Shown here: positions 23,691 to 32,787 of the stretch, piece by piece
Layout of the letters: each line of letters opens with the position of its first letter
Numbering within the stretch: the first letter of the stretch is position 1
Assembly: GCF_932294415.1 (NCBI RefSeq)
Contig: NC_065541.1
Span: forward strand, 32,769,790 to 32,833,789
Reading direction: 5' to 3'
From: Quercus robur
Taxonomy: Eukaryota > Streptophyta > Magnoliopsida > Fagales > Fagaceae
DNA length: 64,000 bases
Made by a program: the position numbers and the translations under genes
Notes under the pieces: model-generated
What the model saw: the letters and a program-made list of their open reading frames with translations, nothing else
The model's database searches: none
Told to the model about the DNA's origin: nothing

Positions 23691-24833
23691 GGGTAAATTG
23701 CAAAGTACACCCCTAACGTTTGGGAGTGATTGGATTTTACATCCCAACGTTTCGAAACTTTGATTTTACACCCCAACGTTTGGTTCCGTTAGCAAATCAC
23801 ACCCCCGGTTAGTTTTTGCTGTTAATTGCCAAGTCATTTTGCTGACGTGTTTTTTTTTTTTTTTTTTTTTTGCCAAATAAGCTCAAAATGACACAGTTGC
23901 AATAGAAACGATGTGATGACTTGGCAACTGCTAAATGGCACCGTTTTGCCCCAAGAGAAAACAACAAAATCAGCTAGGCATTTCCCCACCAAACAGAAAA
24001 TCTCAAAACAAAATACCCAGATTTTCAAAATGCCCAAATATTCAAAATATGTAAAAATTTAAAGAGATAGAGAGAGATGGTTACAGCTTTGCACAATTTC
24101 TTAATCAAAGCCATGGGCTTTCACTTCAAACCCCTCTGAAACCTACAAAATTTCACACACAAAATTAATAAAACAATTCTAAAACAAATAAAAATGAAAG
24201 ATGAAATATATGAAAAAAAAAAAAAAAAAAAACCTTCTGCAAGCTTTGGCAGTGAAGAGCTTGACGAGGTCGTCGGTGGACATGTCCAGAAGCGCATCCA
24301 AGTCGACGCCTCTAAATCTAAACTTCTTGAACATCCTCTTCTTTGGGGGCTGCCCAGCCACCGCCACATCAGCTTCCACATCCGCCTGAAACCAAAAACC
24401 CCATTGATTAAAAACAAGCACAGACTAACATACAGAGACAGAGACAGAGAGGAGGAGGAGACGGTTACAGCTTTTTACATATTTTGAATATTTGGGCATT
24501 TTGAAAATCTGGGTATTTTGTTTTGAGATTTTCTTTTTGGTGGGGAAACGCCTAGCAGATTTTGTTTGTTTTCTCCTTGGGTAGAACGGTGCCGTTTAGC
24601 ATATGCCAAGTCATCACATCATTTCCATTGCAACTGTGTCATTTTGAGCTTATTTGGCAAAAAAAAAAAAAAAACACGTTAGCAAGATGACTTGGTAATT
24701 AACAGCAAAAACTAACTAGGGGTGTGATTTGCTAACGGAACCAAACGTTGGGGTGTAAAATCAAAGTTTCGAAACGTTGGGGTGTAAAATCCAATCACCC
24801 CCAAACATTAGGGGTGTACTTTGCAATTTACCC
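23691..24833. mobile_element. Pack-MULE carrying a ribosomal protein S15 fragment
   Basis: The 1143-bp element starts GGGTAAATTGCAAAGTACAC and ends with the inverse. Its TIRs are about 360 bp long (23691-24056 and 24474-24833) and highly similar. It is flanked by the perfect 9-bp duplication TTATATTTA (23682-23690 and 24834-24842). Long TIRs plus a 9-bp duplication are the classical Mutator-like signature. The non-TIR centre (about 24060-24470) is a piece of a cellular gene, RPS15, with an intron retained, so the capture was from DNA and not from mRNA. A related TIR end lies at 53524-53571. Confidence 0.88.
24086..24385 (-). pseudogene. Captured fragment of cytosolic ribosomal protein S15 (uS19)
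   Basis: Minus exon 24385-24234 encodes [40 protein letters not shown] and so on up to the Arg-Arg before an intron (24233-24143, GT-AG). The next exon, 24142 to about 24088, encodes FQRGLK, then an in-frame TGA, then KPMALIKKL. This is the N-terminal third of plant RPS15. The splice acceptor before ADVE is also kept, matching an RPS15 intron after the start codon. An internal TGA and the missing C-terminal two-thirds make it a pseudogene. A (T)n tract lies in the donor region. Confidence 0.85.
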
Positions 24834-24842
24834 TTATATTTA

Positions 24843-25252
24843 TTTTTGGGGCTTGCTTTCGTAATCATTATAGTTGAGCATGAATTCGCAGCAACCAAAA
24901 AATAAATGAACATTAAAATACAAAACAACTTTAAGAAAAATTAGACCCTTAAGTTTGTTGCTTACTCTATACTCTATACAAAATGCGTAAATGCGTTTAT
25001 GTGTGGCGATTATGATTGTGTAACAAGAATGATTAGAATTTTTAGTTTGCACAATTTTTAAGAAAATTAATGAAGTGTTTTTTTTTTTTTTTTTGGAGAT
25101 ATACTAAAAAAAATCTATTTTGACATATACAAAATTACTTTATCTATTTTAACACATTATTTTACAATACACCCTATATCATATCTTTTATTTTTTACCG
25201 CTTTATTTAAATATTCTTTCTCTCTTTTTGGTTCCCAAGTCCCGGTCATATA

Positions 25253-25294
<42 letters not shown>

Positions 25295-25799
25295 GCCCAA
25301 CAGTCACAGAACTAACAAAAGAGAGAAAAAGTAGGAATAAAAAACATACAAAATATTAATAGCACACTTACTTGTACACTACTATTATTAGAACGTTATT
25401 GTAGTAAATACTAAATAAATTTGTCATTTTACACCTCTCATGAAGGTGATTTTTTTTTTTTTTTTTGTATTTGGTGTGCTAAATACTAAAAATTTAGCAT
25501 TTAACACCTTATGCTATTTGGAACAGTACTATTCACCCATGCTATAAGTTTTAGAATTTGAAACCTGTGATGTGGAAGCTTTTTTTGGTGTTTGGTATGC
25601 CAAATGTCAAATATTTGGCATTTGACACACCTATGCTAGTGCTAAGCACCACTGATATAACTCAAATCTTATTTTTGTTGGATGTTCAGGTACAAGTAAA
25701 AAAATGTGAGAAGTTGATCCTGTCTAATAAATACGGCTGAGAGTAATGCAATATAGACCTCCCCAATAAAAGCAATTGATCTACTTTGGATGTGGCCTA
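24843..25799. other. Intergenic DNA with GA microsatellite
   Basis: AT-rich. Contains (GA)n at 25256-25291. Repeated 'tttggtgtgctaaatactaaa' / 'tttggtatgccaaatgtcaaa' words at 25470-25630 look like a degraded MITE. No gene in it. Confidence 0.5.
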
Positions 25800-26138
25800 A
25801 ATCTTAAATCCTAATGCAGAACTTGTTTTTGAGCAGATAAGCCAACGATCCTAGTCTTGCAGCATTTGAGTTAATGAACGAACCTATTGCCTAAGGTGCC
25901 CCTCTAGATAACAATGAAAACTACTATAAAGCCTGTTCTGATGCCATGTACACTTCAAGTGCTGATGTGATCCACTCAAACCGCCTGGGGCAACCTAAAT
26001 CGTGTTGTCATTGACCTGCATTACTACAACCTCCATTCGGGGGAGGAAAAATAAACCATCTACAATTAGCAAGTCTACAGAACTCAGCAGTCAGCACTTT
26101 GAACACTTCCAATGTACCACCTCATTTTTGTTGGTGAG
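25800..26138 (+). pseudogene. GH5 glycosidase pseudogene fragment (glucan 1,3-beta-glucosidase-like)
   Basis: Reading the plus strand through several stops gives ANDPSLAAFELMNEPIA, then NYYKACSDAMYTSSADVIHS, NRLG, RVVIDLHYYNL and, near 26120, LIFVGE. These match in order the conserved core of plant GH5 'cellulase family / glucan 1,3-beta-glucosidase' proteins. They include the NEP box with the acid/base Glu and the RVVIDxHYYN and FVGEW blocks. At least two in-frame stops (before ANDP and after NEPIA) and frameshifts are visible. Only the middle third of the domain remains. The ORF at 26002-26232 is an out-of-frame reading of it. Confidence 0.7.
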
Positions 26139-26877
26139 TCCAATTTACTTGTTTTACGCATTACTTTTCTTTTTTTTTTTTTTTTTTTTTTTTTTCAGTC
26201 CCCTTAGAATCTTTATTTTAAATTCATCCTAAAGTAGCTTAAAACTGAATCTTTGTCTTAAACTCACACGATAAGCCTTGTGTCAATAGCTTGAAAATGC
26301 GTCATCTGCATCATGGTGGGTAATTTTTAGGATAATCACCGCAATACTTGAGTCCTCATTAAGTTTTTTCAAACACAATCGAAGTGCAAGGATAACAATT
26401 GTGTCTACTCATAACCAATGCCCAAAGCAGAAAAAATAGATACAGATACCCACAAAAAAAAAAAAAAAAAAAACCCAAAACAAGTGTCGATATCATGGAT
26501 GTTCAATTCCTACATATTGAACCCACACCCCCAAGATAATGCTCTTGTCACTGAGCTAATCTCTATCAGAACAAGAGTATAGGGTACAGTACTTGAACAA
26601 TACTCCTTTATTCAGTAAGGTTAAAAGATTTTTTTTTTTTTTTTTTTTTTTTGGGAGAGAGAGAGAGAGAGAGCGCAGCATTATTGAGGAAAAAGTTATA
26701 TACATACAGAAAATTGGTACAAGAAAATCTTATACAATCAAAAACAAGAGAAGTGAGAATGGATTACTAAGTGAATTGTTCCACAAATTATATAGACATT
26801 TACACATGTACACAATTTTTTCCGTCTCAGTTTCAACCGGCTACTCTCCTAGTTTTGGGGTCTGAGAGTATCGGCTG
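26139..26877. other. Intergenic DNA downstream of the CCCH-WD40 gene
   Basis: Contains T-runs (26168-26195, 26631-26652), a GA-rich stretch at 26655-26675 and the tRNA-like SINE piece at about 26500-26575. The 3' UTR of the minus-strand CCCH-WD40 gene should start at 26877 and run leftwards. Confidence 0.5.
26500..26575 (-). mobile_element. tRNA-derived SINE piece
   Basis: On the minus strand the sequence reads GATTAGCTCAGTGACAAGAG, a good A-box region, followed 20-odd bases on by GTGTGGGTTCAATATG, a B-box-like region. The ends do not pair as an acceptor stem, so it is not a tRNA gene. A homopolymer (plus-strand A-run, 26455-26473) lies at the downstream side. Confidence 0.5.
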
Positions 26878-29800
26878 CTACTTTCTGTTTTGGAGTTCTT
26901 CTAGCCATTTCCACACTGTTACCAAACCAGTCTCATCGCCTGTGAAAAAGAGTCCGAGTCCAGAGGGACCTATTTGGATTGCTTTAACTTCTTGTTTTGC
27001 AAATAATCTGCCCCTGTCAGTGAATCTATAACAGTAATAATAAATAATTAGTCACGGCTAGCAAGTAAAGAAGAAAAGCTCATTCATAAAAAAGAGATTT
27101 AGATCATTAAAAAGGGAAGTGTACTTACGATGGCAGTTCATATAGTTGGACAGAGTTGTCATTATAAGAGCAAAACAAGATATGCTTATTATCTGCAAGA
27201 GTCATCCCAGAAAGTGCTAGAACACCCTGTCACATGGAAAATATTGTACCATCAAGTTATAGTTAACCTTAGAATAGTGCTAATCCATATAACTTGTATA
27301 GATCTAAAAGTAATGTACAACAGGATTTCTACAAAATCTATGCAAAGATTTGATGAAAGTGTTCAAAAGCTAAGACCATGATATCATCTACATTGCACTG
27401 CAAAATGAGCTTCAAATTACCACACACAGAACTTCAGACATAATATCAGGGCCGTTAATGTAATACTAACTTTCAGTTGGGAATAGAACCAAATATACAC
27501 ACATTCCTTGATATCAACATGGCAAAGATGGTATGTAGCATAATCCTTAACTATTTACTACTTCCAAGTTCACTAGGACTAAGGCAGCCTAATATGTGTA
27601 GTACACTTCAACCACCATCAGAAACCAATATCAACAAGAAAAAAAGGGTCAAGAAAAATAACAAATGAATAAAAGCAAAAATACAGAGAAAGGATTGCAG
27701 TGGTTCAATAACTTACATGTTCTTCAGCACGTGTATATACTACTTCCAAGTTGCCTTCTTTACCAAGAGCCCAGACCTTTATTGTGCGGTCCAACGAAGA
27801 AGACAACAAATAATTATTGCAACAGATAAGAGCCGTCACTATATCAGTATGCCCACTCAGTGTCTCAATACATTGAAAAGTTTCATTGTCCCAAACCTGG
27901 CAAGAAGTGTAATAAAAGGAACAGTCAAGCAACAGAAATAAAAGGTCAGCACTAAGTTCACTCAATTAGAAATGAATTCAATAACTATGCTTGCAGAATG
28001 CAGAAATAATCAAAGTTGTTTAGTTTCCATCAAGCACACAGGAGAAATAAAATAGAGTACCATCAATCAATACTAACAAAATAGATAACAACAGGTAACA
28101 ATCTTATAGGCACAAACTTACCCTTATTGTATGGTCCTTGGAACTTGAGTACAGTCTCTTGTTGTTGCATCCAACAACTAAAGATAACACTGCACCTGTG
28201 TGGCCTTTAAGAGATGCAACCAGATGGAAAGCGGGATTGTCATAACTGCCTTTCCACGCCTTAATAACACCATCCTGTGATTAGAAGTAACAATTAATTC
28301 ATTTTAGGTCGTCATAATATGAATATGAACGTGACTAAGAACAATGGTGTTAAAAGCATGTAAACAATAGACACCATTGCAATCCTGTATGATTCTAAGG
28401 ACAACAACATAATAGATAAAACACCGAACCCAGAAAATTCTAGAGACATCTCCAAGCATCATCAGGGATTTCAACAGAAATATGAAATTACATTACAACA
28501 AGAGAGAAGCTCTTGCTCAAACTTACTAAATAGAAATAAAAATAAAAACAAAAAATTTAGTTAAAACCAATGAAAGAATTAAAGTTGGCTGAAAATTTTG
28601 AGGAAGCAATAATGTTACCAAAATAGTTACCTGGCCCCCAGCAAACAGTACATCATCAGTTGTTTCCAAGGCATAGACTTGGCCAACAGGTCCATCAAGA
28701 TTGTATTCCACACCAGACTCAGTATTCCATGCCTGCAACATATCAACGTACCAAATTGGGCAGGAAGTTGAGTAAACTAATATTAATGGCAACACAACAG
28801 TGGCAACAACAAAAGGAAAAGAAAACAAAAATAAAATGTACTCAGCTTAGAGCTTACCTTAACAACATTTGTCATGCCAACAAAGACCCATATGCCCCTA
28901 CAAATAAGGGATCCAACCTCTGTACCAAGGTCATTGACACGAACACACAGCCCTGTATCACAGTCCCAAACCCGAAATGTTCCATCTCTACTGCCTGAGT
29001 AGAGCTTGTTGCTGTTTTCAGGAAGTGCAATCCCCGTGACAGCCTGTTATCAGAAAACTCATGAGTATCGGTTGTCCCAAGTAAGTATCAAATAATATTT
29101 ATATCTAAGAACTCTGTTTACAGAGATAGAACAAAGGTCTTTATTGTTATAGGTAGACAGACAGCTCTCCGCTTGTTTACTGGCTAAACTTGTTGCTGTG
29201 AAAGAGCCGCCCACACTCTTTGTGATCTTTTAATTTTTTTAAGGGTTAGTACTAGTGGGACAAGGAGAAATATTTCCATATCATGAATAAACATGCTTTC
29301 CAATGAATTGCTTGTTGCGTTATTACAAAAATCATAATTTCAGAATTCTCTAGTAATATAACCTTGGACATATAAGTTAGATACTGCAGATTATAAGTTA
29401 GGAAAGCTTTAAAGCCTTTGATATAGAAGTGAGCAATCAAAGGATAATGTCAATGTAAAACAACAAAGAGAAGAGAAGAGAAGAGGCACCTTGTTGTGGC
29501 CTTGGAGGTTTGCCAAGATCCCTAACCCATCTGCGCGAAACCATGAATGCAGGTACTGGCACTGATCCCCTTGTGCACAATTGCCATGAACCCAGAACTG
29601 ACAAACAGTTTCAAGTGGCTTGCTGGGAGTAACAATTTCATCTTTGGAAGTGCTGTTGTTGTTAGCAACAGTCGGCAATAAATTGTTAGGCTCAACAAAA
29701 ATTTCCAGGGACCTGCTGGGAGTAATATCTTCCTCTTCAGAAGAGCTGTTGTTGCTGTTGTTGTTAGCAACAGTTGGCAATGAATTGTTAGCCTCAACAA

Positions 29801-30731
29801 AAGTTCTTAGGGACTTGCTGGGAGTAACATCTTCATCTTCAGAAGAGGGGTTATTAGCAACAGTGGGCAATGAGTTGTTAGGCTCAACAAAAGTTCCCAG
29901 GGACTTGCAGGGAGTAACATCTTCATCTTCAGAAGAGGGATTATTAGCAATATTTGGCAATGAATTGTTAGGCTCAACAAAAGTTCCCAGGGACTTGCTG
30001 GGAGTAACATCTTCATCTTCAGAAGAGGGGTTATTAGCAACAGTTGGCAATGAATTGTTAGGAACATCGTTTTCCTCCTCAGACTTGGCAGCAACAACAT
30101 TTTGAAGTTCATCTTCAGACTTGTTATGATCTGGAACTTGGGGCTTCTTTCTAGGGTGTGGACAATCTTCATGATCTGGGACTGGGGACTTGCTCAAAAC
30201 CAAAGTGTTTTCAGTAACTTCACAGTGAGGCCTCTTTCTAAGGGGGAAGAGGTGTTCAGATTCAGAAGCAACTACTTCTACTTCATCTTCGACAACTGGG
30301 TACTTGCTCAAAACCAAAGTCTTGTCGGTAACAACACAGTGAGGCCTCTTTCTAGGGCAGTAGAGCTGTTCAGATTCAGAAGCAACTACTTCTACTACAT
30401 TTTTGACAATTGGGTACTTGCTCAAAGCCCAAGTGTTGTTGGCAAGTTTCTTTCTAGGGCATGGGTTGTGTTCAGATCCATTACGAACACCTTCTATTTG
30501 AATTTGAACACCGCCAGAACCATAGTTTACAGGACTTTTTGCTTCAGTTTCATTCTCACTGACACTGTGAAGGAACCTACACGGGTTCTTGCGGCATCTC
30601 CCATTACGCCAAAAGATGCAAACAACACTACCAACACTGTTTCTGTTTCTGTTTGTGTCACTGTTGTTTGGTGTTCCAAGACGATCAAAAACTGAGCATC
30701 CCGACCCTCTTCTTGCTATCTTTAACTCCAT
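26878..30731 (-). CDS. CCCH zinc finger and WD40 repeat protein (ZFWD family)
   Basis: Exons (minus) 30731-29490, 29043-28858, 28732-28631, 28274-28122, 27896-27717, 27226-27129 and 27025-26878 join in phase to 702 aa. Two CCCH fingers are visible: C38-x7-C46-x4-C51-x3-H55 and C377-x7-C385-x5-C391-x3-H395. From about 405 to the end follow WD40 blades (SRDGTFRVWD, DGVIKAWKG, SKDHTIRVWD, SLDRTIKVWA, ETGLVTVWKW). This order defines the plant ZFWD group (Arabidopsis ZFWD1 type). Known members are usually about 430 aa; the excess here is the low-complexity stretch between the fingers, including about five 30-residue acidic repeats and three older repeats with PRKRPHC-like basic motifs, possible nuclear signals. 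RNA or protein binding in the nucleus is likely from the domains but not shown. Start: first ATG of the long exon. Confidence 0.92.
29610..30072 (-). repeat. 90-bp coding minisatellite in exon 1 of the ZFWD gene
   Basis: About five tandem units of 90 bp (one expanded by 12 bp) encode variants of PNNSLPTVANNPSSEDEDVT followed by PSKSLGTFVE. The frame is preserved throughout. The three units at 29800-30070 are almost identical in DNA, so expansion is recent; the two units nearer the second zinc finger are more diverged (NSNNSSSEEEDITPSRSLEI and so on). The antisense ORFs at 29620-30105 and 30102-30695 are consequences of this repeat. Confidence 0.9.
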
Positions 30732-30886
30732 ACCTAGTTGTTGTATCTACTATCTATACATATATAACCAAAAAGAACACACCGATTCACACAACCAATT
30801 CACACAGATTCAGATTCAGATTCATTGTTTGAAGTTGCAACTAAATAAACCACCCATATAGATTAAAGATATTAATTAATGAAACC

Positions 30887-31139
30887 AAACCCTAAATCCT
30901 CCTCATTATTTGATTTAGGGTTTGATTTCTTTAATGAATATCAATCAAAATCAATCGGCAATCCACTAATGGGGGGGAAGAAAACCAAAGGCCATGACCA
31001 TTAGGGTTTGATTTCTCAAGGGGAAAAAATCAGAGGAATGGCGAAGAAAAACCCTAAGGAGTGGGAGATTCGCGGAAATCCAATATAAGTTGGGAATAGG
31101 CAAGTATAAAGGAAACCCTAAGCGAAAAACAAAACCCTA
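30887..31139 (-). promoter_or_regulatory. Cluster of six telo-box motifs upstream of the ZFWD gene
   Basis: AAACCCTA or its complement occurs at 30887-30894, 30916-30923 (complement), 31002-31009 (complement), 31049-31056, 31113-31120 and 31132-31139, in the 5' UTR/promoter of the gene whose ATG is at 30731. Telo-boxes in plant promoters are known to mark translation-related and dividing-cell genes and can recruit telobox-binding repressors. A GA-rich run at 31261-31284 lies just further upstream. Confidence 0.7.
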
Positions 31140-31759
31140 GAAATAGCAATAACAATTCCATCGAGAAGCAAAGCAAACCTGAGACTGAGAGAAAGACCGC
31201 AGATCAATTTGCCACCGACATTCAGAATAATAATACTAATAGCAAGTTCGTTCAAAAATACAGAGAGAGAGAGAGAGAGAGAGAAATCAAAGAAAGAGTT
31301 GCTTTTGTTTTTTTTTAACGCCCCTCTGGACCTATTTATATCTTAAACCATAACGGTCACTATTTTGCCCTACAAAAATTTGCCGTACTTTGTTTTTTGA
31401 GTTTACACAATTTTAAATAAAAAAAATATATATATATATATATATTCCTCTATTGATATATCTCTTTTAGATGACCAAATTTAATTTTAAAAATCATTTA
31501 TTATTATTTTTTAAGTTTAAAATTTATTTAAGATAAATAAGGACAATTTTTTTTAAAAGTGAAAATTTTGATTGAATAAAAATAATACTACAAATTTGCT
31601 TTAATTGCGTTTTACCCAATAAAAAACTAGTCTTGTTAAAGCGCGTTTCTAGGATTGGAACTCTAACAGCAATAGAGCCCACCAATCTTCCATTTAATGC
31701 TATGGAAATTTGGGATTGTGATACTAGCACCAAATTAACAAAGTTTATTGGAACTTTAA
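31140..31759. other. Intergenic DNA upstream of the ZFWD gene
   Basis: Contains the (GA)n run at 31261-31284 and a TA run at 31428-31443. Nothing else recognisable. Confidence 0.5.
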
Positions 31760-31769
31760 TGGCAGTAAG

Positions 31770-32416
31770 CATAGTTATTAAACCCAGACCAAACGTTGAT
31801 CCAGTTTATGAGTTGGGTCAATGGTTCAACAAGTGAATCATTGGTCGAACCATAAGATCAAATATAATTTTTTTTAATTTAATATATATAAAATTAAGTT
31901 TGAGAAATCATTACCTGAATATGCAAATAAAAATAAAAAAGAAAAAGAATATGCTTAAATTAAACCCTCTATTACAATTCAAAATCAATATTTTATAAAC
32001 AATAGCATTAGAAATTATATAAAATTCACAAGGAAAATAAACAAATGTCATAAGATTGTAACAAAGTCTTTGCTAAATAAAATCTTGTTACATGTTTTAA
32101 AATTATGTATATTAAATAAATAAAAAGTAAAATCTCAAACTTTTGTTTAAATTACCATATTATCGCACATTTAAATAATAAAATAGCCAATAAAGTAAAC
32201 TTATTAATGTAATTTTACACAATTCACAAACCCAAGTGTCGGGTTAATAAAACCCACTCGAGTCACACAGATTGCTTAAAATTCATCGGGTTACACTAGT
32301 TTTGACCAGGTCATTTACTGTTCTGATCCAATTGATCACCAAGCCCAGTCTATGCACTGGGTCATCGAGTCATCAATCTGACCAGCCAGGCTGGGTCGGG
32401 CCGGGTTTAATAACAC
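31770..32416. mobile_element. MULE-like element with 10-bp target duplication, 647 bp
   Basis: The inverted ends are AGTTATTAAACCC at the left and GGGTTTAATAACA at the right. The element is flanked by the perfect 10-bp direct repeat TGGCAGTAAG (31760-31769 and 32417-32426). Subterminal parts are rich in 'gggtca', 'gaccca' and 'gggttta' words, common in this type of short-TIR plant repeat. No coding capacity; short ORFs at 31633-31836 and 32272-32514 run across its edges by chance. Confidence 0.75.
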
Positions 32417-32664
32417 TGGCAGTAAGACAGCTTATAATAAATTCTAATTCATTGAAACATAAGCTTCATCAAGTTTATTTTGATAGCATAACAGGCTTGA
32501 GAAGCTTCCCTTAGGTAATAGGCCACTCATTGTCAGTTAGAAAGAACTAATTATTGGCATTAACAAGGCACATTATGAACAGATTCTTGCTAGCAACATG
32601 ATCATTTCAACAAAGACAAGAATAAGTGACAAAATGATACATCTCAACTAAATCATCAATATAT

Positions 32665-32670
<6 letters not shown>

Positions 32671-32744
<74 letters not shown>
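32671..32744. repeat. (CT)37 microsatellite in the 3' UTR of the tRNase Z gene
   Basis: An uninterrupted CT run of 74 bases, starting 43 bp after the minus-strand stop codon at 32788. On the transcript it is (AG)n. Confidence 0.95.
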
Positions 32745-32748
<4 letters not shown>

Positions 32749-32787
32749 ACATTTGATTTGCTACATAAATTGAACCCTGGAATCTAA

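Noticed and set aside
26500..26575. Possible tRNA gene
   Set aside because: A- and B-box-like words are present but acceptor and anticodon stems do not form; called a SINE piece instead.
29620..30695. Two long plus-strand ORFs (161 and 197 aa) opposite the ZFWD exon
   Set aside because: They mirror the tandem repeat in the real minus-strand exon; no domain, no splice context, and the sense frame has both zinc fingers.
31633..32514. Short plus-strand ORFs at the edges of the 31770-32416 element
   Set aside because: They cross transposon borders and have no conserved motif.
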